A stretch of 64,000 nt of DNA from Alistipes sp. (GTDB lineage: Bacteria; Bacteroidota; Bacteroidia; Bacteroidales; Rikenellaceae). The number at the start of each line of letters is the position of its first letter. Within the stretch, counting starts at the first letter, position 1. Made by a program: the position numbers and the translations under genes. Positions 37,537 to 45,253 of the stretch are shown here, piece by piece. The stretch covers positions 1 through 64,000 of the forward strand of contig JAGCMF010000029.1 in assembly GCA_017646625.1 (NCBI GenBank). The letters run 5' to 3'. The notes beneath the pieces were generated by a model. It ran no database searches, was not told the origin of the DNA, and saw only the letters and a program-made list of their open reading frames with translations.

Positions 37537-38520
37537 ATGTTGTATCCATTGAAGTTTAAACCCCGTATTAAGGAACGTATCTGGGGTGGTCAGGCAATAT
37601 TGAAGAAGAAGGGTAAGGCGGCATCGCGCCTTGCAAAGGATAAACTCTACGGCGAGAGCTGGGATCTATCATCGGTGAAGGGTGATGTCTCTGTTGTCTC
37701 TAATGGCTTTCTCAAGGGTAATAGTCTTGAGGAGGTTATAGAGGTGTACATGGGTGAGCTTGTGGGTGAGGAGAACTTTGAACGCTATGGTCTTGGCTTC
37801 CCTCTGCTCGTGAAGTATCTCGACTGCAACGACAAACTATCTGTTCAGGTGCATCCAGATGATGCATTAGCTATGGAACGTCACGACAGCTTTGGTAAGA
37901 CGGAGGCGTGGTATGTCGTAGACTGCAAGCCAGGAGCTGCCATATACCTCGGATTCAAAGATTTGAACATCACGCGCGAGGAGTATATAGCTGCTGTTGC
38001 CGAGTCACGCCTCGCTGATTTGCTAAATAGGGTGGAGGTGAAGCCTGGTGATGTATTCTTCATCCCTGCTGGTACAGTTCATGCTCTTGGTGCTGGCATT
38101 GAGGTTGTAGAGGTGCAGCAGACATCTGACGTCACATACCGCATCTATGACTGGGATCGAGTGGATGCTTCGGGTAAGGGTCGTGAGCTACATACGGCCT
38201 TGGCAGTTGATGCTATAGACTTTGAGGCAGATGCCGAGTTGTTACACCGCAAGTATGACCTTGCGAAGGGCGGTGAGGCGAAGGTCATAGAGTCTCCATA
38301 TTTTACTATGGTACTCCATGATGTTGCCGACGAGAAGAGACTTGAACGTTCAGATATAGACTCATTCATCATCTACATCGCACTAAAGGGCGATGCTATG
38401 GTTGTTGCAGACGGCAATGAGGAGAGTCTTGCGGAGGGTGAGGTTATGCTTATCCCAGCAGAGACATACGATGTGACTATCAAGGGTAATGCCCAGATTA
38501 TGGAGGTGTACGTTAAGTAG
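37537..38520 (+). CDS. manA: Type I mannose-6-phosphate isomerase
   Basis: 327 residues, the short bacterial form. Zinc and active-site motifs: QVHPDD (His), GKTEAWYV (Glu), FFIPAGTVHALGAGIEVVEVQQTSDVTYR (His, Arg). It interconverts mannose 6-phosphate and fructose 6-phosphate, feeding GDP-mannose or mannan use. It lies between thrC and a LuxR-type regulator with spacers under 10 bases. Confidence 0.95.
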   Translation: MLYPLKFKPRIKERIWGGQAILKKKGKAASRLAKDKLYGESWDLSSVKGDVSVVSNGFLKGNSLEEVIEVYMGELVGEENFERYGLGFPLLVKYLDCNDKLSVQVHPDDALAMERHDSFGKTEAWYVVDCKPGAAIYLGFKDLNITREEYIAAVAESRLADLLNRVEVKPGDVFFIPAGTVHALGAGIEVVEVQQTSDVTYRIYDWDRVDASGKGRELHTALAVDAIDFEADAELLHRKYDLAKGGEAKVIESPYFTMVLHDVADEKRLERSDIDSFIIYIALKGDAMVVADGNEESLAEGEVMLIPAETYDVTIKGNAQIMEVYVK

Positions 38521-38526
38521 TCAGTT

Positions 38527-39129
38527 ATGGAACCAAAACTTGTCATCATATCCGAGAATACGTTGAGTGCCATGGCTCTGCGTGGTTTGTTGCAGGATGT
38601 GGTGCCGGGTCTCGAGGTGATGTGTTATAACACTGTTGCGCAGTTTGAGGTAGATGCACCTTTTGCTGCTCACTACTTCATCTCGGCAAATGTGCTCTTC
38701 CATAATACCGACTTCTTCCGACCTCTTATGCGTCGCACTATTGTCATAGCAGAGGGCGATGTATCAGCAATTACGCAGTCGGGATTTAGAACTATTGATG
38801 CTACAGCCTCGGAGCAACAGATTGTGCGTGCACTGCTGCAGATACACCATATGGGTCATCCTACGGGCTCTCACGGTTGTGCCTCACATCCAGGTCATTT
38901 GCCTCCGAGTGATGATAGCATGCCGCAGTTGTCATCGCGTGAACGTGACGTGCTGGCACTCATAGTCAAGGGGTATATAAACAAGGAGATTGCCGATAGG
39001 TTAAATATATCGTTAGCAACGGTAATCTTTCATCGTAATAACATATCTGATAAGTTGCAGACTCGTTCTATTGGTCGCTTGACGATATACGCGGTGCTCA
39101 ATGGCATTGTTGCCATATCTGATATATAG
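38527..39129 (+). CDS. LuxR-family regulator with degenerate receiver domain
   Basis: 200 residues. The C-terminal LuxR/NarL helix-turn-helix is clear: LSSRERDVLALIVKGYINKEIADRL then SLATVIFHRNNISDKL. The N-terminal 110 residues have receiver-like strand/helix alternation, but the acidic pair after strand 1 is replaced (IISENT) and no Asp stands at the strand-3 phosphorylation position (YFISANVLF). A His-rich linker (HHMGHPTGSHGCASHPGH) joins the domains and could bind metal. It probably responds to something other than phosphorylation. Last gene of the thrC operon. Confidence 0.8.
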   Translation: MEPKLVIISENTLSAMALRGLLQDVVPGLEVMCYNTVAQFEVDAPFAAHYFISANVLFHNTDFFRPLMRRTIVIAEGDVSAITQSGFRTIDATASEQQIVRALLQIHHMGHPTGSHGCASHPGHLPPSDDSMPQLSSRERDVLALIVKGYINKEIADRLNISLATVIFHRNNISDKLQTRSIGRLTIYAVLNGIVAISDI

Positions 39130-39153
39130 GCTAACGTCTATAGATAATATAAG

Positions 39154-39187
39154 GGTTGCTTACGACTATCGTGAGCAATCTTTTTTT
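39154..39187 (+). terminator. Terminator after the LuxR gene
   Basis: An 11-bp stem with two wobble pairs (39154-39164 with 39170-39180) is followed by a run of eight T. Confidence 0.85.
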
Positions 39188-39331
39188 ATATGATATATAA
39201 ATTAACAATAGATACCATTGCAAATGTGGCGGTTTTTGATTGTGAGATATATAATACGGTGATGCGCGGTGATACAACTTTGTGTAATTTTTTCTACATT
39301 TGTAATACCCTAATATTAAAATAGTAAAACT

Positions 39332-40135
39332 ATGTCTTATCTATTGCTTCTTCTTGCCATATCGTTTGCGGTGTCGGCGGTTGGTTGGATCTATTTCATC
39401 TACTTCTTTAGCATTGGCTATGGCTTGGCTATATCTGTCTTGGCTGTTGCCTCGGCTGTGATATTTCGCGATGTGGTGACTCTCCCCGTGTTACTGCTTT
39501 GTGGTGTGCTCTTTGTCTATGGCATACGTTTGGCGCTATACCTCTTTCTTCGTGAACGTAAGTCTCCCTCGTATAAGAAGATATTGTATCAGCCCGACAA
39601 TACGCAGAAGAAACCACTATTTGCCATGTTCATGATATGGATATCATGTGCATTGCTCTATGTCGGTCAGATAAGTCCAGCAACCTTCTATCTATATAAC
39701 CTTGCCAACGGGGTTGCCGTGTCGGAGGTGTGGGCATGGGTAGGCATGGCTGTCGCTGCACTTGGCGTGCTCATAGAGATGGTTGCGGATGCGCAGAAGA
39801 GTGCTGCTAAAAAGGTCGATGCCTCGAAGTATGTATCTACAGGCCTATATCGCATTGTTCGCTGCCCCAACTACTTTGGTGAGGTGCTCATGTGGACAGG
39901 TAGCTTTATAATCTGCTTTGGTGCATCATGCACACTATGGCAGTGGGTGATAGCCTCTCTTGGTTATATAGGCATCGTCTATGTCATGTTTAGCGGCGCC
40001 CGTCGCCTGGAGCTTCGCCAGGCGGAGGTGTATGGAAAGGATCCTGAATTCCAAAAGTATATCAAGTCTACGCCTCTCATATTGCCTCTTGTGCCTATCT
40101 ACAGCGTAGCAAAACATACATGGTTAAAAGGATAA
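39332..40135 (+). CDS. DUF1295 / steroid 5-alpha-reductase-like membrane protein
   Basis: 267 residues, about seven membrane helices. The C-terminal part has the family signature (STGLYRIVRCPNYFGEVLMWTG) shared by DUF1295, 3-oxo-5-alpha-steroid reductases and isoprenylcysteine methyltransferases, plus RRLELRQAEVYGKDPEFQKYIKSTP. A membrane reductase or methyltransferase of a lipid substrate is likely. A TACATTTG at 39295-39302 may be its -7 element. Monocistronic, ended by a hairpin. Confidence 0.87.
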   Translation: MSYLLLLLAISFAVSAVGWIYFIYFFSIGYGLAISVLAVASAVIFRDVVTLPVLLLCGVLFVYGIRLALYLFLRERKSPSYKKILYQPDNTQKKPLFAMFMIWISCALLYVGQISPATFYLYNLANGVAVSEVWAWVGMAVAALGVLIEMVADAQKSAAKKVDASKYVSTGLYRIVRCPNYFGEVLMWTGSFIICFGASCTLWQWVIASLGYIGIVYVMFSGARRLELRQAEVYGKDPEFQKYIKSTPLILPLVPIYSVAKHTWLKG

Positions 40136-40152
40136 TATAAAAGTGTATATAA

Positions 40153-40185
40153 CAAAATAGGTTGTCGATGGGACAACCTATTTTG
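40153..40185. terminator. Bidirectional terminator
   Basis: A perfect 14-bp stem (40153-40166 with 40172-40185) lies between convergent DUF1295 and lipoprotein genes. Confidence 0.85.
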
Positions 40186-40201
40186 CTGTGTATCTATATC
40201 A

Positions 40202-41545
40202 TTAGTCTTTCTCAATCTCGCCAGACCAGTCACATGTGACGTGGTTGTTGTTGCAGTCGTAAGCATCGAGAACAACTCTTGATGTGCCATCACCATTGTT
40301 TGTAATGGTTACAGTACCCTTAACGAGCATTGCAAAGTTCTTGTAGTTGCCACCACCAGAGCCATACTCAAAATACCAGCATCCTACAGCACGTAACTCA
40401 TTATCTGTGAAGCCTGCCATGGCTACGTTCTTGCCAGGGTTATATGAGATGTTGTATGTGCCATCGAAATCACCATTATTGTTGGTATTGTCTGTAATGA
40501 TGTCGAGCTGCAAGGTGTCGCCAGATACGTAACCATTATACTTATTCATAATCATAATGGTGTAGTTAGAGTAGCCTGTTTTCCACCAGTCACCCTCATA
40601 TATCCACTTTGCGCGTGGAGAGTCAGGGAATGTGATTACATGGTCATCCTTAAGTGTCGACTGTGCATCTTTATCCTGTCCGCCCGTAGGGTCGTCAGGA
40701 GTAGTATTACCACCATTGTCTCTTGCATCAATAAGTTCATACGAGCCAAAGAATGTCACATGGTGACGAAGGCCGTCAACTGTAACATCGAGTGTAATAT
40801 TGTTGCCAACGACAACCATCTTACCATCAGTGAAGAGCTTGCCATTAACCTCTGTCTCCGTACTTACGAAGTACTGTGAGTTTGATGCGGTAAATGTGTA
40901 TGCCTTACCCGAATTTGTCTTGTCCAATGTGTATGTACCATCGGCGATACGATCTTCAGCTGCATCGATAGGGCCGAAGGCATCAATATAGTAGTATATT
41001 GAATTGGGGTATGCCTGACCGCCATTGTTAAGACCACTCTGTGAAAGGTAGATGACATAGCGGTTAGCATCCTGGCCGTACTCCGATGCATAGCGGTTAC
41101 CATAGTAGTAACCATTGAGGATGTATGCGTTGAATGTGACATCATAGTCGGTATTGTCGCCACCGCCGTTACCGTTACCATTACCAGCCTTCTGTATGAT
41201 TACAATAGATACATTATCAGAGGCGTAGCTCAACTCGATAACCGCGCTACGTTCTGCAGATGTGGTGTTTCCTCCAATAGCGACAAGGATAACACCTGTG
41301 GCAGGACGTGTGATAGATGATATCATCTCTCTACCTGTAGAGATGTTAGTCTTTACCTCCTCACCATTAATAGGGTTGTTTAGCTGGTAGGTGATAGCGA
41401 AAGTGTCACCTGCGGCACCTACCTCAACGAGTGTAGATGATGTGACCTTGAGGTGTGCTGTGTTGCCCTGCTCCTCACCTTTGTCACATGATGATGTCCA
41501 TAGTGCTACCGCACAGATGGTCATTAAAAGAAATAGACGTTTCAT
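40202..41545 (-). CDS. Lipoprotein with BACON-like N-terminal domain
   Basis: 447 residues. Signal peptide and lipobox end at C20 (ALWTSSC). Residues about 30-125 read as a BACON-type Ig-like domain (LKVTSSTLVEVGAAGDTFAITYQL ... GNTTSAERSAVIELSYA). Two further repeated-looking beta-rich modules follow, each with aromatic-rich strands (YYYIDAFGPIDAAEDRIADGTYTLD; NYTIMIMNKYNGYVSGDTLQLDI). Gly/Asn and Thr/Asp linkers separate them. Probably surface exposed; ligand unknown. A consensus promoter lies upstream, where the remnant of another gene is found. Confidence 0.78.
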   Translation of the reverse strand: MKRLFLLMTICAVALWTSSCDKGEEQGNTAHLKVTSSTLVEVGAAGDTFAITYQLNNPINGEEVKTNISTGREMISSITRPATGVILVAIGGNTTSAERSAVIELSYASDNVSIVIIQKAGNGNGNGGGDNTDYDVTFNAYILNGYYYGNRYASEYGQDANRYVIYLSQSGLNNGGQAYPNSIYYYIDAFGPIDAAEDRIADGTYTLDKTNSGKAYTFTASNSQYFVSTETEVNGKLFTDGKMVVVGNNITLDVTVDGLRHHVTFFGSYELIDARDNGGNTTPDDPTGGQDKDAQSTLKDDHVITFPDSPRAKWIYEGDWWKTGYSNYTIMIMNKYNGYVSGDTLQLDIITDNTNNNGDFDGTYNISYNPGKNVAMAGFTDNELRAVGCWYFEYGSGGGNYKNFAMLVKGTVTITNNGDGTSRVVLDAYDCNNNHVTCDWSGEIEKD

Positions 41546-41581
41546 TGTAGTGTTAATAATTTTAGTTTCCCTAACTGGTCA

Positions 41582-41612
41582 CAAAGATATGACAAAAATA
41601 GGTTATATGCAA
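41582..41612 (-). promoter_or_regulatory. Promoter of the BACON-type lipoprotein gene
   Basis: On the minus strand TTG (41610-41612), 20 bases, TATCTTTG (41582-41589). A second TATTTTTG at 41593-41600 is an alternative -7 element. Confidence 0.65.
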
Positions 41613-41634
41613 TATGTTGACTATAATAAAGATG

Positions 41635-41671
41635 CAAAAGGCTGCGACAATAAATATTGCGCAGCCTTTTG
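41635..41671 (-). terminator. Terminator left over downstream of the gene remnant
   Basis: A perfect 12-bp stem (41635-41646 with 41660-41671). It begins 17 bases after the stop codon of the remnant at 41688 and overlaps the leader region of the next lipoprotein gene's promoter. Confidence 0.7.
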
Positions 41672-41687
41672 TATTCCTTATATGATG

Positions 41688-41858
41688 CTACTTGTCCTCC
41701 TCAAAAATATAGTTGGACACATCAGATGAATCCTCCTTTTTCAGGCATACTGACTTTTTGAATAGCTTTCCGAAATTACCGTTAGCATCTACCGCTACTG
41801 CTATAATGCTATACTCGCGTTCGTACTCGAGAACAAGGTTGCAATGTGAGTAGTGATT
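41688..41858 (-). pseudogene. 3' remnant of a beta-sandwich lipoprotein-type gene
   Basis: The minus strand is open from an in-frame stop at 41859-41861 to a TAG at 41688-41690, about 56 codons with no ATG/GTG/TTG start in the 5' part. The reading is protein-like, not random: VLEYEREYSIIAVAVDANG followed by NFGKLFKKSVCLKKEDSSD and YIFEED at the end. The 'L-x-Y-x-R-E-Y-x-I-x-A-V-A-V-D-A-N-G' strand pair is typical of fibronectin-III-like domains at the end of Bacteroidota lipoproteins. A terminator follows at the right distance. I read it as the decayed end of a former gene beside the lipoprotein gene; the rest has been deleted. Confidence 0.65.
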
Positions 41859-41944
41859 TTATTATTATGTTATCAAGTACGGTAGATATTTTTATCGTCT
41901 AATATATGGTATGAAAATTGTCAAATTCAAGGCAAAAAAGAGTT

Positions 41945-42634
41945 ATGCTACTGCGTATAATAAATATTCTCACGCTTATAGCCAGTTCATTATTACTTGC
42001 CTCTCTATCTGCCGAGATAATATACTCTGCAGAGCTGGCGCAGTTCTCCGAGGCATATTCGTGGGCTATGTTTGGGGTGTGTGTGATATTCATGATTGAC
42101 TTCTTTGCTCTGATGTTTAGCAGTGGGCACCCATGGCGCTTTCTTGCTCGCAATAGTATAGTGTTACTTCTATCTATTCCCTATCACACCATTGCCTTGT
42201 GGATGGGTGTCGAAGTGGGGCATATGTGGCAGGTTACCATGGGTGCGGTGGTTATGTTTCGTGCTGTGATGGCTCTATACATAACACTGCGATGGCTCAT
42301 AGCGCGTCGTACAACACGCCTATTGTGGGCATATATAGCAACGGTAGTTGTATGTACATACTTCGCAGCCCTCTTCTTTTATGAGTATGAGGCTCCTGTG
42401 AACGACTCTCTTCATGGCTTTGGTGATGCGCTATGGTGGGCGTGCATGAACATGACCACTGTGGGTGCCGAGATATTTCCAGTCACTGCCGTAGGGCGTA
42501 TCATATGTGTAATTCTCCCAATTATAGGCATGGCCATGTTCCCTATATTCACAGTATATGTCACATCGCTATACTCACCAAAGAGCAGTCGTGGCACGAC
42601 AGTTGCACATGATGATGACAAACCAAAAATATGA
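41945..42634 (+). CDS. Ion channel family protein with non-canonical pore filter
   Basis: 229 residues from the ATG at 41945; a TTG nine codons upstream is possible. Four to six membrane helices: a reduced voltage-sensor-like part (about 1-135, with RTTRLLWAY near helix 4) and a pore unit, GDALWWACMNMTTVGAEIFPVTAVGRIICVILPIIGMAMF split by the re-entrant loop. The filter position reads TTVGAE rather than TVGYG, so classical potassium selectivity cannot be assumed. It ends 6 bases before a lipoprotein gene. Confidence 0.8.
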   Translation: MLLRIINILTLIASSLLLASLSAEIIYSAELAQFSEAYSWAMFGVCVIFMIDFFALMFSSGHPWRFLARNSIVLLLSIPYHTIALWMGVEVGHMWQVTMGAVVMFRAVMALYITLRWLIARRTTRLLWAYIATVVVCTYFAALFFYEYEAPVNDSLHGFGDALWWACMNMTTVGAEIFPVTAVGRIICVILPIIGMAMFPIFTVYVTSLYSPKSSRGTTVAHDDDKPKI

Positions 42635-42640
42635 TAACAT

Positions 42641-43216
42641 ATGATTAAGAAGGGTCTATTACTCATCATCGCTGCCGCTGCAGTGATAGTGTCTGTGGGA
42701 TGCTCGAAGGAGCATAGGTGGAGTGAACGCGAACGTGCAGAGTTGCGTAAGGAACTACGTGCATATCGTGATATGGTATATCTCGACAACCTTGCCGAGT
42801 TGGAGTTTGATAACTTCTCGGGAGATGTGGTGGAGGCTATAGAGTTTGACTATCCTATATATACCACCTTTGTGGAGATGCCTGGACAAGGTGACACGGT
42901 GGAGGTGTATGTGGTGTCAACAATTGTCGAGGAGCTAAATGCCGATCCACACAATATGCGAAACATATACCCATATCCCTATCTCGTGTCGGAGGGTATC
43001 TTGCCTCCAGATTTGAATCATCAGGCACAGCGAGCCTTTTATGAGTGTTTCTCGCATAAGGTGAAGAGATTTTACCCATCAACAGCTGCATTCTTTAATG
43101 CCGTTGTTGGCGATGTCGCAGATGCCTCGCAGATAACCGACATGCAGCTTGAGTGTGCTGCTGACCTCTTCGATTGGGGTATTATTGAGGTGGATGAGAC
43201 AATCGTGGTGGAGTAG
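42641..43216 (+). CDS. Unidentified lipoprotein
   Basis: 191 residues with signal peptide and lipobox (VIVSVGCS, C21). The mature part is acidic and mostly helical at first (SERERAELRKELRAYRDMVY), then mixed. No catalytic motif or known family recognised. It is in tight operon arrangement with the ion-channel gene and followed by a hairpin, so it may work with the channel (inference only). Confidence 0.7.
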   Translation: MIKKGLLLIIAAAAVIVSVGCSKEHRWSERERAELRKELRAYRDMVYLDNLAELEFDNFSGDVVEAIEFDYPIYTTFVEMPGQGDTVEVYVVSTIVEELNADPHNMRNIYPYPYLVSEGILPPDLNHQAQRAFYECFSHKVKRFYPSTAAFFNAVVGDVADASQITDMQLECAADLFDWGIIEVDETIVVE

Positions 43217-43280
43217 ACTGCCGAATAACCTTTACCCATTGCATAGTTAAGTATAAAGTTAAAATTCCGAACTTGGAGCA

Positions 43281-43320
43281 GGAGGGGATTATGGTTTATT
43301 TGCCATATTCCCCTCTGGTG
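43281..43320 (+). terminator. Terminator after the lipoprotein gene
   Basis: A 13-bp stem with one mismatch (43281-43293 with 43302-43314) followed by a T-rich stretch. Confidence 0.7.
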
Positions 43321-43330
43321 TTTTGTGCTA

Positions 43331-43361
43331 TTGCAGAAAAGAAAAATAATTATTAAATTTG
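43331..43361 (+). promoter_or_regulatory. Promoter of mscL
   Basis: TTG (43331-43333), 20 bases, TAAATTTG (43354-43361). The ATG chosen for mscL lies 44 bases downstream. Confidence 0.7.
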
Positions 43362-43405
43362 TCAATCGAATGAAAAATATTAACCAACTAAATAAGATAG
43401 AGACT

Positions 43406-43864
43406 ATGGGCTTACTTCAGGAATTTAAGACTTTTGCACTAAAGGGTAATGTTATTGACATGGCTGTCGGTGTTATCATCGGTGGTGCATTTAATAAGAT
43501 TGTTACATCACTTGTTAATGACATTATTATGCCACCTCTCGGCGCCATACTCGGCGATAAGAACTTTGCAGATTTTGCTGTGACCCTTAAGACGGCCAAG
43601 CCCGAGGTGCTCAACGAGGCTGGTGAGGTTATACAGGCTGCTACGCCCGAGGTGTTGTGGAAGTATGGATCATTCCTCCAGGTGTGCATCGACTTCTTGA
43701 TTATTGCTATGAGTGTGTTTGTGATGATTAAGGTTGTCAACAAACTCTCTACACTCCGCAAGAAAGAGGAGGAGGAAGTTAAGGCACCAGCACCCGAACC
43801 AGAGCCAACAAAGGAGGAGGTGCTTCTTACCGAGATTCGCGACTTGTTAAAGGAGAAAAAGTAG
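43406..43864 (+). CDS. mscL: Large-conductance mechanosensitive channel
   Basis: 152 residues from the ATG at 43406; earlier in-frame starts overlap the promoter. The family start [27 protein letters not shown] leads into membrane helix 1, followed by a periplasmic loop with [18 protein letters not shown], helix 2 ([19 protein letters not shown]) and the charged C-terminal helix ([18 protein letters not shown]). Acts as a pentameric release valve in hypo-osmotic shock. Slightly longer periplasmic loop than the E. coli protein. Confidence 0.95.
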   Translation: MGLLQEFKTFALKGNVIDMAVGVIIGGAFNKIVTSLVNDIIMPPLGAILGDKNFADFAVTLKTAKPEVLNEAGEVIQAATPEVLWKYGSFLQVCIDFLIIAMSVFVMIKVVNKLSTLRKKEEEEVKAPAPEPEPTKEEVLLTEIRDLLKEKK

Positions 43865-43889
43865 TAATAATCTACACTATAGATAATAC

Positions 43890-43921
43890 GAGGATGGCTA
43901 ATTTACTCTTTAGCCATCCTC
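43890..43921. terminator. Hairpin between mscL and umuC
   Basis: A perfect 12-bp stem (43890-43901 with 43910-43921) separates the convergent genes; the flanks are only moderately T-rich. Confidence 0.75.
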
Positions 43922-43930
43922 TTATAATTT

Positions 43931-45184
43931 CTATTTGATGATTGGCAACTCATCCCAGCTTGTGGTGTAGCGCGGTGAACGGTGACAGCTATTGGCCTTG
44001 ATGTCGGAGAGACCCTCCGAGGCAATTATCACGGAGCCCCCTGTGCGTCGATTTATATCGTCGATGGCTTGCATGAGACGGTGGTGGCGTTCCTGGTGCT
44101 CACCGTTAAACATCGATATAGTCACACCTGCTCGTGGTATGATGCCAGAGGCGATGACCCCCGCCTTCTTATACCCAACACCACGTACGTATATCTCATC
44201 GAGGGCCTCACGTGCAGCACGTACTATATCTATTGTACTATCAGTAGACTCCATTAGAGGAATACAAATATGTCCATACTGCTGTATCTCATCCTCACGG
44301 AAGCGATTGGTGGCTGCAAATACCGTGATGTGTGAGCATACGGAGCTTTGGTTGCGTAGCTTCTCGGCCGTCATGGCTGCAAACTTGGCAACATGCTCAA
44401 TCAACTCTCTCTTGTCGTATATCTCTGTTGAGAAGCTACGCGAGTTACATATCGACTGCTTGGCATCGTTCAAGGTCTCGAAGTCTATGGCTGGTGTGCC
44501 TCGTAGTTCGCGCCATGTGCGCACGCCGACAATGCCCATGCGCTTACGCACATAGTACTCGGGGAGTTGTGTGAAGTCGTAGGCGGTGGTAACACCTATA
44601 TCGCGTAGGCGAGGTGTGCTACGTCGGCCTATGCCCCATACATCCTCAATTGGCCACTTGCGTAGCACCTTCTCTATATCCTCGGGACGGTGCATGAAGC
44701 AACCACCACGAAGCTTGGGGTAGCTTTTGCATAGCTCCGCAGCAATCTTTGCAAGGGTCTTTGTGGGGGCAATACCTACAGATATAGGGATGCCTGTCTC
44801 CTTACGGCAGCGCACAGAGAGACTCTTGGCAAAGGTGTCGAAGTCGACATTCTCGACACCTCGCATGTCAAGAAATGCCTCATCAATGGAGTATACCTCG
44901 ATGGTGGGTGCCACCTCGCGAAGTATGGCGCGAACACGACGTGAGAAGTCGGCATATAGCGACATGTTGGTTGAGAAGATGGCGATATTGTGACTCTCAA
45001 CGATGTCGCGTATCTTAAATAGCGGGTCACCCATCTTTATGCCCAATGCCTTTGCTTCGTTTGAACGCGCTATGGCGCAGCCATCGTTGCGCGATAACAC
45101 GATGACGGGGCGCCCCTCAAGGTCGGGGCGGAAGACTCGTTCGCACGAGACAAAGAAGTTGTTGCAGTCGGCGAGGGCAAACAT
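43931..45184 (-). CDS. umuC: Y-family DNA polymerase, UmuC type
   Basis: 417 residues. Palm motifs: metal Asp in MFALADCNNFFVSCERVF and YSIDEAFLD with the catalytic Asp-Glu. The thumb HhH region is VWGIGRRSTPRLRDIGV and a little-finger domain plus UmuC-type C-terminal extension (HQERHHRLMQAIDDINRR) complete it. It copies across lesions during the SOS response, activated by cleaved UmuD. The umuD gene is on the same strand but separated by a 2.5-kb GH2 gene and a hairpin, instead of being adjacent as usual. Confidence 0.94.
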   Translation of the reverse strand: MFALADCNNFFVSCERVFRPDLEGRPVIVLSRNDGCAIARSNEAKALGIKMGDPLFKIRDIVESHNIAIFSTNMSLYADFSRRVRAILREVAPTIEVYSIDEAFLDMRGVENVDFDTFAKSLSVRCRKETGIPISVGIAPTKTLAKIAAELCKSYPKLRGGCFMHRPEDIEKVLRKWPIEDVWGIGRRSTPRLRDIGVTTAYDFTQLPEYYVRKRMGIVGVRTWRELRGTPAIDFETLNDAKQSICNSRSFSTEIYDKRELIEHVAKFAAMTAEKLRNQSSVCSHITVFAATNRFREDEIQQYGHICIPLMESTDSTIDIVRAAREALDEIYVRGVGYKKAGVIASGIIPRAGVTISMFNGEHQERHHRLMQAIDDINRRTGGSVIIASEGLSDIKANSCHRSPRYTTSWDELPIIK

Positions 45185-45196
45185 TGTGTGAAGTTA

Positions 45197-45231
45197 ATAA
45201 ATCGGGGCACGATGGCTACCGTACCCCGATG
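45197..45231 (-). terminator. Hairpin between the GH2 gene and umuC
   Basis: An 11-bp stem with one wobble (45201-45211 with 45220-45230) stands in the 69-base gap. The tail on the minus strand is only weakly T-rich, so it may attenuate rather than fully stop transcription into umuC. Confidence 0.6.
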
Positions 45232-45253
45232 ATGTTAGGATATAGCGGTAGGG

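Noticed and set aside
41635..41671. Attenuator or riboswitch before the BACON-type lipoprotein gene
   Set aside because: The hairpin lies upstream of the predicted promoter of that gene, so it is not in its leader; it fits better as the terminator of the decayed gene.
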